A DNA stretch of 64,000 nucleotides from Fulvia fulva (Eukaryota > Ascomycota > Dothideomycetes > Mycosphaerellales > Mycosphaerellaceae): positions 5,146,001-5,210,000 of the forward strand of contig NC_063016.1 in assembly GCF_020509005.1 (NCBI RefSeq), read 5' to 3'. The position numbers were made by a program, and so were the translations under genes. Positions 1 to 10,500 of this stretch are shown piece after piece. The notes beneath the pieces were generated by a model. The model was not told the origin of the DNA. It did no database searches and was given only the letters and a program-made list of their open reading frames with translations. How positions within the stretch are numbered: position 1 is the first letter of the stretch; each line of letters starts with the position of its first letter.

Positions 1-3000
1 CGTAACGGACCCTTTAATAGCTTATACTATAAGTACTCGGAATATACGTAAGGTAGTAGTATATAGGCCCGATACTAGCTATAGGATGCTATCCGATAAT
101 AAGACTATCGAACGACTAGATACTTAAGTAGCGGCGTTCGTACTAGTAGCGTAGCGTACTAGCCCGATACTATCCGCTTGTAAGATATACGTATAGTCTA
201 ATATTAACAAGTTTATAAAGAAAAAGGAGGAGACAATCGATCCGAAGGATTACCTCCTCCCTATCTATTACGAGTTTATATACGTCTTTTCTAAGCAAGA
301 TACGAAGGAGCTCCTACCGTATAGGCTAGGTATCGACTATAAGATCAAACTAAAGCCTAGCGCGACTCCGCCCTTTAGCCGACCTTACCGTATATCAAAC
401 TAAGAGGACGAGGTAATAGCTCATTAGGTCTAAGAACAATTAGCCTAGAAGGGCATCCGTAGATACGAAGGAAGGGTAGACGTATCTTTACCTATACTTA
501 TCGTTAAGAAACCTAGCGGAGGACTTAGAGTTTATATCGACTATAGATAGGTAAACGAACGTACGATAAAATCTAGGTATCCTATACCCCTAATATAGGA
601 CATACTCAACCGTATTATAGGGAAGAAGTACTTTACTAAGCTAGATATTATCGCCGCCTTTAACTATATACGTATAGCGGAAGGGTCGGAACGGCTTACG
701 GCGTTTACGATACGGTATAGCTAGTTCGAGTGCTTAGTAATACCGTTTAGACTATATAATGCACCCGGGACATTTTAATCGTATATTAACGATACCCTAA
801 GAGAGTTCCTCGACGACTTTACGTCCGCGTACCTCGACGACATCCTAATCTTTAGCGATACGCTCGAAGAACATATCGAGTATATAAAGAAGGTGCTCCG
901 TAAATACGGTAAGGCGGGCCTTTAGCTCGATATCTCTAAATACGAGTTCTATACTTAGTCTACTAAGTACCTCGGATTGATTATCGGTAAGGATAGCGTA
1001 TTAATAGACCTAGCTAAGGTATAAGCAATACGTAAATAGGGGACTCCTACTAACGTAAAAGATATCCTTACGTTTAATAGATTCTTAGGCTTCTATCGAC
1101 GCTTTATTAAGGACTATAGCAATATAGTTCTACCTATAGTAAAGCTAACTAAGAAGGACAACCCCTAGTACTAGATAAACGAATATTAGAATACGTTCGA
1201 AGGACTAAAGTAAGTATTTACCGACGCTAAGGGAATAGTACTAGCGATGTTTATCCCCGGGAGACGTATCGTCTTAGAGACTAATATAAGCGACTTTATA
1301 ACCGTAGTAGTCCTGTCGTAATATAACGAGGATAACATCCTCCGCCCTATCGTATACCTATCAAAAAAGATGAGCCCGTAGGAGTGTAACTACGACATCT
1401 ACGACAAGGAGTTGCTCGTAATCGTTAAGGCGTTTAAGGAATAGAAGCTAGAGCTAATAGCCGGCGATATCGATAAACTAGACTTCGAGAACTTTACCGA
1501 CCTAAGTAGCTACCCTATACTCGTCTATAGCGACTATAAGAACTTAGAATACTTTATAACATCTAAGTAGCTAAATAGACGCTAAGCTAGGTAGGCCGAG
1601 TTCTTGTTACAGTTCTTCTTTAAGATCGTATACTAACTAGGAGTATAAGGAGCGAAGCTAGATAGCCTTACTCGACGTTCCTAAGACGCTATCTTATATA
1701 ACAAGTTAGATCCGCGTTATGCTTAATAGGATAGGGTACTACTAAAACTAGAACACTTCCTATTGGTTAGCGTAAGCTAGATCCTAAGACTATCCGTATC
1801 CGAAGTAGAAGGAGTAGTTATAGACGAAGCCCTAGTAGTAGATATTAGTAAGTTATACGAACAAGATGACGTAGTCGAAGCTACTACCTAACTCGCGGTA
1901 GGAGAACTAGTGAAACTACTCCAAAAGAACAAGATAGACGATAAGTACGTAATACTAGTCGATAGTATAATATATATTAAGAACCGATATAGCGGGTATA
2001 GCCTCTTCGTTCTACCTATAGAGGATAAGGAGAACACTGTCTATATACGTATAGTTAAAGCCTTTTACGATATACCGGCAGCCGGACACCTAGGTAAGAC
2101 TACTACGAGTAGGCTCGTATTACGATATTATATATAGCTAAGGATAACCCGTTTGATTAGATCTTTCGTACGCGCCTACCGGATATATCGTAATAGCCGT
2201 AGTATTAACGAACTATAGTACGGACTTTTAGCCCCACTACCTATCCCCTTCGATACTTAGGATAATGTCGCTATAGACTTCGTTATCGACTTACCTAGAG
2301 CGAAGTATACGGCCGACGGTTAATAGTACGAGAATGCGCTTACGGTAACTAATAGACTAGGTAAGGAGCGCTACTATATTCTAGTTCTCGAAATGATAGC
2401 TAAATATATCGCCTACGTCTATATTAAGCACATCTTCTTACGCTACGGATTACTAAAGACGATTATATCGGACCGCGGACCTTAATAGATTTTAGTCTTT
2501 TAGGGACGCCTTTATAAACTACTATAGATTAAGCGTAAGATCTCTACCGGGTATTATCCTAAGACCGATAGACAGAGCGAGAATACAAATAAGATAATAG
2601 AGCAATATCTACACGTATTTATTAGTTATATACAAGATGACTAGCCGGACTAGTTACCGCTCGTAGAATTTATAGCTAACGACTATATCTCTAAAACGAC
2701 TAGTATAAGCCCCTTTATAGCTAATATTAGTAAGAATCTAAGATACGCGGATATAGAGCTCAACCTACCTATATAGCTACTCCTATATAAACAACGCCTA
2801 GACGCGGAATTAGTAAATGCCTTCGTATAGCGTATAATAGAGCTTCGCTATAAACTAAGAGACTCGATAGAGATAGTATAAGCGTCGTAAGCCGAGTACG
2901 CGAATAAATACTATACGATCGTACTACGATACGAAGTAGGTAATATAGTATACCTTAGTACTCGTAACTAGCGTACTAAGCGCCCGTTAAAGAAACTTAA

Positions 3001-4016
3001 CTACCGCTATACCGGACCTTATACGATTACTAAAGTACTACTATACGACACGTATCGCCTAGATTTACCGCGATCGCTAAGTAACTTATATAACGGCTTC
3101 TACGCTAACCTACTAATACCGGTATACGAACTAATACTAGGCTAAGTATAACTACTACTAGCGCCTATAGAGGTAGAAGACGATAATAGCGATATAAGTA
3201 CGTATTAGTTACTAGATACGATACTAGATATAAAGAGTACACTACCGCCGGGACTAGCGCTACGTAGTAGAAGGAAGGAGAGACGATACGAGTATCTAGT
3301 ATAATAGGTTAGTTATAGTAAGCCTACTTAGGAGCCCGCTAAGGAGTTAATAGATACTACCGCCGCCTCTATCGCGGACTTCTACTATAACTATCCTATA
3401 AAGGACAGGCTAGCCGGCTTTATACTACTACTAGGGTAGACTCCGAACGAGGATATACCTAAAGACGTTATAATTAGCGATACTATAAACGCTTCGTTAA
3501 TAGCTACGTCTAACCTAGTAACTATAGGAGGGCTACGTATACTAATTACGTAGGTGCCTATAGCTCTACTACCGGTTAAGAGCTACGAGCCTAAGACTAG
3601 TATAAGTAAAGACCCGTAGGCGGCTACTTTAAGTAAGATGACCGACGGTAGGTAAGTATAAGACAAGCGTTAACGCGAATAGTAATCTTCCCTTAACTTA
3701 GTAACTATAGCTATACCGCTAATATCAGTTAGTAATAGGTACTATAGCTCTTCCTTAATATAAGTAATAGAAGCTATAACGGACTCTTTCGCGGAGTTCG
3801 TAAATCGCTACGGTTAGTACGAAATTACGACTTATATAGACTAGGTTAGCTACCGCGGAGGATACGATAATACCGACTGAGGTAGTAACGACGATATAAT
3901 AGCGGATAGAATAGATAATAGAAGTAATAGAAATAATTATATAGAGGATAACACTACTTTTATAGTAGCGATAATACGAGCTTAAGGGACTAAGCGCGAT
4001 TTTGAAGGGGGGGTAG
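1..4016 (+). mobile_element. Ty3/gypsy chromovirus, internal pol region, RIP-inactivated, 5' end outside window
   Basis: Conceptual translation through many TAG/TAA stops gives a complete chromovirus pol order. The reverse transcriptase holds YLDDILIF at 830-853 and a GGLRVYID-like stretch near 520-545. RNase H shows YLSKKMSP near 1350-1379. The integrase zinc-finger tail GHLGKTTTSR lies at about 2087-2116, the core DNVAIDF at 2261-2281, and ISDRGP with TDRQSENTNK near 2465-2595. A C-terminal chromodomain-like stretch (RRYEYLV) lies near 3285, the usual chromovirus arrangement. Nearly every former CAG, CAA or TGG codon reads TAG or TAA, as RIP (C to T at CpA on either strand) would produce. 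By hand count, 541-780 holds 4 CA, 2 TG and 16 CG. There is no intact ORF beyond 75 codons. The 5' LTR and gag lie before the window or are unrecognisable. It is a dead copy and could seed silent heterochromatin. Confidence 0.9.
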
Positions 4017-4270
4017 TGTTACGGCCCTAGGCCTAGTAAATAGTTAGCTAGTATATAGGTCACGTGACCGCGCGTTACTAGCGCGCCTCGGCTATATATA
4101 ACCTCGGCGTACCTCGCGCTCCTCTTTTCTACGTACCTAGCTACTTTATATTAACACGATTATAAACCGTTATACTTGTAATAGAAAGTATAGGTCGATT
4201 ATACTTATACTTATACGGGCCTTCTACGTCTCTATTCCCTTTAGTATTACTAAGGCCATTCCGTAGCGTA
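4004..4270 (+). repeat. Polypurine tract and 3' LTR of the first chromovirus
   Basis: A purine run (GAAGGGGGGG, 4004-4013) directly follows pol and is followed by TGTTACGGCC at 4017, a typical fungal gypsy LTR start. The far end near 4249-4268 carries GGCCATTCCGTAGCG, an imperfect inverted match to that start, so the LTR is about 250 bp; its right edge is uncertain by some bases. A second element at 21390 begins with the same TGTTACGG after a similar purine run, which supports the boundary. The 12-bp palindrome GGTCACGTGACC at 4058-4069 has escaped RIP here. Confidence 0.75.
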
Positions 4271-4837
4271 CGGTTATATCTAGTAGCTTTCCCCCTAGAA
4301 ACGCGTACGGGGGAGTGAATTCGAGTCCCTACTATAGGTAGTAGAGGTTGAAGTCGCCGAGGAGTACTTACTTCGTGTCTTAGCTTAGGGTCCGCTCTAG
4401 GTAGGCGAGGGTTCCTAGTTCCCTACTCGTCGGACCCCGCGGTAGCGGGTTATAAACGTTATAGATCTAGATAGAGCCTTATGTCGTGTCGATCTAGATT
4501 GATATTATGTCTCCTAGGTTACCCTACTACGGTAGTATAACCTTCTACGACTCAAGGTCTATAGTCTTGCTTACGTATATATATGTCCTCGGGATGACGC
4601 CTCGTTAGCCCGCGATTACGGTATAGTATCTCCGGTCATTACAAGTAGCTAGGAGTCCTACGTAGGGGTTGATCTATAGTTCCTATACCGTAATAACGTA
4701 GTGCCGTAGCGGGTCTAGCTCTTATAGAAAGTGGCGCTAGACCTTGTCCCTACTTTTGTTTACGTTATACTATACGATAGTGATGTCGTCGTATAGTATC
4801 ATTCGTTATCCGTAAGGTCTATTTCCGTACTAACCTG
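4271..4837 (-). mobile_element. RIP-degraded LINE endonuclease fragment (host of the young LINE insertion)
   Basis: On the minus strand this encodes pieces of an apurinic-type LINE endonuclease. The catalytic-region motif GDFN is at 4358-4347 and N-terminal endonuclease motifs (VNKSRDKV-like) lie near 4700-4780. Stops are TAG/TAA of RIP type. The right edge is interrupted at 4838-4853 by the target duplication of a later LINE, and LINE-like sequence of the same orientation resumes at 7861. The element belongs to the Tad-like group with (TCTA)n tails also seen at 10.5-20.4 kb, judged from matching endonuclease segments near 16.4 and 9.45 kb. Confidence 0.75.
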
Positions 4838-4853
4838 CTATATCTCCTAAGCC
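4838..4853. repeat. 16-bp target-site duplication, left copy (young LINE)
   Basis: CTATATCTCCTAAGCC occurs here and again at 7845-7860, flanking the 2.99-kb plus-strand LINE. The first few bases of the right copy merge with the (TCTA)n tail, so the true duplication may be 12-16 bp. This is the expected product of target-primed reverse transcription. Confidence 0.9.
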
Positions 4854-7844
4854 CCTGACACAGAAGGTGGAGAGTTGCAAAGTGAGTAGCCACCTTGAGT
4901 CCTCATCGGATCACCTCCCAATCCAGACGGACATCCAGCTCACGGTTGAGGAAGAGAGGGAGCCAGAAGAGAAGCTCAACTGGAAAAAGGCCAACTGGTC
5001 ACTAGTGCAGGAACAGCTAGAGGGTGAACTTGAATGGGTGAACATAGACAACTTGTACACAACAGAGGGGATTGACCAGGCTGCCACACAACTGGTGACA
5101 GCCATAGAGAGAGCAGCCCAAGCCCACATACCTAAGAAGAGGTGGTCACCATACCAGAAGACATACTGGACACATGAATGCACAACCAAGGTCAAGGACG
5201 CAAGAAGGGCAAGGAGAAGATGGGAGCAACAACGTACCCAGGCCAATTAGGAGATCTATAACAATGCCTGCCAAGCCAAGAAAGCACAGATTAGGAGGGA
5301 CAAACAGCAAGAATGGAGGTCCACTGTTGGGATGATCACAGAACATCCAGAACAAATCTGGAGGCTAGCCAAGTGGGCAAGGAAGCCCGAAGATGAGAAG
5401 AACTCCCTACCCCAGTTTCCCCCAATACAAGACCAGAGAGGACAGGTGCAAACCACTCTTAAGGGGAAGGCAGAGGCATTTGCAAGCCATTTCTTTGGGA
5501 CCCAGGTGGAGGCAGACCTCAGCAACATCCCAGGAGCTCACATCCCACAACCAAGAGAGGCTAGCTGGCATGTAGATGCTAAGGAGATTGAGGGAGTCAT
5601 TAAGAAACTCAAGGGAAACAAGGCCCCAGGCCCGGACAAGATCCCCAACTGCTACCTGAAGGCATGTAGAGACCTTATCACCCCAGTACTGGCACCAATC
5701 TTCACCCAATGTATGGCACAAGGCTATTGCCCAGGGATCTTCAAACAATCCCTCACATGTGTCCTAAGGAAACCCCAGAAAGAGGACTACACCAAACTAA
5801 AGTCATATAGGCCAATTGCATTGCTGAACACAATAGGAAAGCTCCTTGAAAAGATCATTGCTCAGAGGCTTACAGAGATTGTGGAGGAACATGACCTCCT
5901 CCCAGCAACACAGATAGGGGGCAGGAGAAAGAGATCCACCCTTACAGCAGTGGAGCTAATTACAGAACAGATCAGACACATCTGGCACTATGGCAACAAT
6001 AGAGTAGCATCACTGCTCTCACTTGACATATTAGGAGCCTTCGACAACGTCTCCCACACTAGGCTCATCCACATCCTAAAACAGAAGGCTATCCCAACAT
6101 AGATCGTCACATTTGTGCAATCATTCCTCCAAAACAGAACAACCCAAATCCTCCTTGGAACCTACAAGGCCCCATAGACACCAATAGCACGCACAGGGAT
6201 CCCACAAGGATCCACACTCTCGCCAATCTTCTTCCTCCTCTTTGTAGGAGACCTAATGCCACTCCTGGAGACAACAAACACTACAGCATCAGGATTTGTA
6301 GATGACACAAACATCCTAGCATGGTCAGACTCCACAGAACACAACTGCAACCTCCTCGAGGAAAGGCATAAACAGTGCGAGAAATGGGCAAGGGAACACG
6401 GGGCAAAATTTGCACCAGACAAGTACCAGCTTATCCACTTCAGCAGGGCAAAGACAAAACACAATTTGCAGGCAACAGTACAGATCCAGGGCTTTGAAAC
6501 TCACCCTACACAGGAACTCAGGGTCCTAGGGATATGGCTGGACCCAAAGCTTAGCTGGGGTCCACAGGTGAAGAAGGCTCAGGCAAGAGCAGACACAAAC
6601 AGACAGTCTATAGAAAGGCTTACAGCCTCCACATAGGGCGCAACCTTCTCTAAGGCAAGGATCATGTACAAGGCTATTGTCAAACCTGCAATGATGTATA
6701 GAGCAGCAGTCTGGGCAGCAGCAAAGCACACCCCAAAGAGGATTAAGGAACCCCTTAACAGAGCCCAAGCAGCCTGCCTGAAGAGAGTACTTGGGGCCTA
6801 CAAGTCAACTCCCTACAAGACATTGGAAATGGAGTCAGGAACTGCTCCTATCAAAGAATACCTCTAAGGCCTAAGGAGCCAATATGCAGGCAGGACATCT
6901 GCATACCAAGTACAGGGAGCCATCCAAGCAGCCATACTGAAGATCAGAACCCAATGCACAAGGAAGAGGAGACCCAACAGGCCACATATGATCCCACAAA
7001 AGGAAAGAGACCTTGCAACATTTCAAGAGATCACGGCAGCCCTTGAACAAGGGGAGGCCCACAGAGGCCAAGCCAGCTCAAGAGACAAAGACAAGAAGAA
7101 ACAAAGCTAAGCTGAGCAAATTGCAGGATACCTCTGGGAAAAAAACTGGAGCCAACAGCACGTAAGACTAGGGGCCCCACTAGCAGCAAGAACATTTAGA
7201 AGGTACAACTACCACATCTACAAGGACCTGAAGAGGGCAGAAGCAAGTATAGCCATCCAGATCCGTTCTGAGCACATTGGGCTTAGGGCATACTTGCATC
7301 AAAGAAGAGTCCCAGGACATGAATCCAAGAGCTGCCCATGTGGCTACCTGTCCCAGAACCCGGAGCACATGGTCCTAGTCTGCAAGGAGTGGGTCAGAGG
7401 GAGGAGTCTATGGAGAGCAAAGGCAAGAGATAGGCAGTACCAAGCCATTATCAAGAACAAACGAGACATATAAAGGGTCACAAGGTGGATCCTGTCGGAG
7501 AACTACCTTGAACAGTTCTCTCCTGCAGTGTAAACAGAGAGATGGATTGAGAAGAGGGAGGAAGAGAGAAAGGAGGAGGAGATAAGGAGGAGGATAGAGG
7601 AACAGGGAATGAAGAGGAGGACAGAACTAGGGCCGCGGGCAAGGTAGTCACAGGGTAATAACCATGACACTAGCGCACCCTAAAGGGAGGAAAACAGGAA
7701 GAACAAGAGAAGGACAAATCCAAGGAGAGGGAGAGGAGGTTTTCACCCGTTACTCGGGTTTCCTACCTACATAAATATACTCTATAGCGAGAGACCTGTA
7801 TAGGCCAAGAGGTACCAAAACAGGCAAATGAATAATCTATCTAT
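4854..7844 (+). mobile_element. Young 5'-truncated Tad-like LINE (endonuclease tail, RT, C-terminal CCHC-like motif, TCTA tail)
   Basis: The coding frame starts inside the endonuclease (SSDHLPI near 4897-4918), so the copy is 5'-truncated. It continues through reverse transcriptase with KAPGPDKIPN (about 5621-5650), YRPIALLN (about 5806-5830), FDNVSH (about 6040), GIPQGSTLSP (about 6196-6225) and the catalytic FVDD at 6295-6306. Then come a C-terminal domain with a Cys-Gly-Cys-His-Cys cluster near 7335-7385, a charged tail, a 3' UTR, and a (TCTA)n tail at about 7836-7848. The frame is broken by stops at about 5248, 6100, 6175, 6636, 6865, 7108, 7471, 7532 and 7647; all I checked are TAG or TAA and several replace tryptophan. 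Unlike the surroundings it keeps CpA: by hand count 5401-5640 has 27 CA, 8 TG and 1 CG. The RT core is recognisably related to the minus-strand LINEs at 10.5-20.4 kb. Confidence 0.92.
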
Positions 7845-7860
7845 CTATATCTCCTAAGCC
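7845..7860. repeat. 16-bp target-site duplication, right copy (young LINE)
   Basis: Identical to 4838-4853 and placed directly after the (TCTA)n tail. Beyond it the sequence reverts at once to the CpA-depleted composition of the older element. Confidence 0.9.
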
Positions 7861-9592
7861 TATATCCCGCTGTCCGGCTAGCCCTAGGGCCGCTAGGGCG
7901 CCCTAAAGATTCGCATTTGGCCTAGTTTGTTAGTAGCCCGGTTAAGGTGTCGAGGCCTACCGGGAGGTAGATACGTTTACGGTTAGGTTCCCTTGTTCGT
8001 CTCTTCTGCCCTCTTCCTTTTACTCGGCTCGAAGCCCTTATATACGGTAGGTCCCTCCTACTATCTTTAGGGGTACCTAGCCAGTATAGAGATCCTTACT
8101 TATCTCGCTCGTTCTTATACTACTATTCTAGCTAGGCATTAGTTTGAATACGCTAGGTGCCTCCTGCCGTAGTATATATACCTACTCTCCTTTTTTAAGC
8201 ATTCCCTTCCCTAGTATAGGCCTACGTAGTAAGGACACCTTAGGGTCTTCTCCGCGTATTTTAGGGCTATATAACCGTACTATTAGTATTAGAAGTATTG
8301 TAGTACCCTATAGCTACTCTAATATATCTCCGTGTCCATTCTTTCGTAGTTATAGAATAGCCTATTATCTAGTATCTAGTTAGCTTGTTCCGCTATCTCT
8401 ACCTATATAATAAGCGATAAATACGTCTTCTCTCGGTCTACTGTCTTATATAGCTATACCGCCTTTGTTAGGCGTACTCCTAGGGCGGTGTTCTAGTTTT
8501 ATACTTAGAGGTAGGGAAGGTCTTCGACCTTAAATGTCCTAGGGACCCCGTAGGTAATAACGGTATACTAGAAGTAGGAGACTCGTACCGACTTCGCGAC
8601 TTTAGTAGTCCACTCCTTATAGGTCTCTAGCTTTCGTCTATTAGACTCTTATACGGTAAAGAGTCTTACTACGCCTATTGCCTCTACCCTCGCTCTAACT
8701 ACCTCCTTTTAGCCGATTCTGTCGACAATCTCCTTGCTTATTAGGGCTACGATTTCTTATTTCTCCGCCGGATTAGTAATGTATAGGCGTACCGCCTTAC
8801 TTGCCTTCGGAGGGGGTTAATTCTTACCTACTACTACTATTGCCTATATAGTTAGTCTCTAGGCTGCCTTCTATATTACTTATTAGATTGTCTTCGGGAT
8901 TTAGTATAATAGCGCTTTTAGCGCTCCTAGTAGCTATACTATAGTATTCTTATATACCCGGGCTAGGTATTCGTTGTCCCCTAGTAAGTTTTCCGCCTCT
9001 ATATATAGGATCGTCTACGCTATATTGTTTGTCGTTAGCCTCTGCTTTCTATATAGTAGGCCTTGGCTTATGTCCTAGGTTTTTTCTTAGTTTGTTCCCC
9101 GGTTTAGCTCTTAGTATAGAATGTTCGTAAGGCTATAGCTCTCGTTAGTTACTATCCTTCGCTACTGTTCGGGGTCGCGCTTCCTAATTAGGTAGCTGTC
9201 CTCCGTAACTCCGTAACTCTAGGGTCTACCTTTAGGGGAACGGAACCTTAGTTTTAGGGTTCTTTATACTACGATTACGCCGCCGCTAGCGTAGGCGGGT
9301 CGCTACTACTTAAGTAGATTATACGTCTTAATTAGGGCTATCGAATAAATAGTCCTCGTCGATATTCCGCTCTCCCTACTCGGTTTTCGTAATAACTATA
9401 TAGTATCTCTTATCGTTATACGTAGCTAGGGACTCTATATATAGGTTGATCTATAGTTCTTATATTACAATAACGTAGTACTATAGTGGGTCGAGCTCCT
9501 ATAGGAAGTAGCGTTATACCTTATCCTTACTCTTATTTACGTTATACTATAGAATTATTATATTACTATATTACATTAAATAGGTACGGATT
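7861..9592 (-). mobile_element. RIP-degraded LINE remnants: ORF1-like region plus a second endonuclease N-terminus
   Basis: This continues the minus-strand element interrupted at 4838. The 7.86-9.2 kb part would be upstream (ORF1/gag-like) sequence; translated segments are basic, but I could not place a clear zinc knuckle. From about 9270 to 9592 the sequence again matches the N-terminal endonuclease segment seen at 4661-4838, in the same orientation. That segment therefore belongs to another copy or to a duplication. No intact ORF exists. Boundaries inside the block are uncertain. Confidence 0.55.
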
Positions 9593-10500
9593 GGTAGTAG
9601 CGGAGTAGAGTAAGAGATCAATCTTTAACTAACTAATAGTACGAGTATATAGCAATATATTAGGAACTAATATATTAGTTATGTTAGATGTCTATCTAAG
9701 CTAAAGGGGAGAGAAGGTATATCTCCCTATAAGCTAAGTTATCGTAGATGCCTTAGGCTACTAGATCACTTCCTAATTGTTGACTTCCTTTAAGATACTA
9801 TATCTTAATACTCCTACTTATCTCGTATAGGAGGTTATAGTCTGCTTACTTCCTATTAATAGTAATTAGACCTTTCTATAATAGGTTGAGCTAGCTTATA
9901 AACCTCTAGAAGTATAGACTAGTCTTTAGTTTTATAAACCCGTCTATAACTATCTTAGAGGTTAGGGTGTACTTAATAGTAATAAGCATCCTCTACTAAA
10001 GTTTCCTAATAGCGTTATAGGTAATATTAATATACTTTGACTTGTTATAAATATATATATCTTTTACTAGGGTAAGGGCAGCTTAATTGTTACCTCTTAA
10101 TTAGACTAGTCTTAAATTTGATATAGTCTCCTAGTTTCTAGTAATTCTTAGTTAATAGGAACAGTCTTCTACTAACTCTAGACAATCTATTTCTCTTAGT
10201 AGTAAAGCTAGGAATTAGGACTACTTTATACATATATTTATAGCTATATATTTAGCCTCTATTATAGATGTTACTACAGACTTTTGCTTCTTACTTATCT
10301 AAGAAACTAGTGCCCTATAGAGGAAGAAGATATACCTAAGGATTAAGACTCTGTCTACTTTGTCTATTACATAATTAGAATTATAGTATCTAATAAGGTG
10401 TCCTTTTCTAGACTTTAAGAACTAAACTCCTAGATTAGGGTATAATTTTAGGTACCTAGTGATCTTCTTCAAAGCCTTTATGTAGTGGGTAGATAGGTCA
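9593..10500 (-). mobile_element. Ty1/copia remnant (RNase H and 3' region), RIP-degraded
   Basis: The minus-strand translation reads, through a few stops, like the copia RNase H signature: HLIRYYNSNY, then DKVDRVLI, RYIFFL and SKKQKSVVTS followed by an EAKYIA box at about 10300-10242. Compare the family pattern of GY-DSD, a ...SGYIF stretch, SKKQ..VALS and EAEY. This block has a lower CpG content and is more AT-rich than the LINE blocks around it. The RT half is missing where the LINE at 10.5 kb begins, and the 3' side runs into LINE fragments near 9.59 kb. Confidence 0.75.

Noticed and set aside
1910..2137. 75-codon open frame as a gene
   Set aside because: It is a surviving piece of the chromovirus integrase region between RIP stops.
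4320..4345. tRNA B-box-like TTCGAGTCCC
   Set aside because: It lies in RIP-mutated LINE endonuclease sequence and no cloverleaf can be folded around it.
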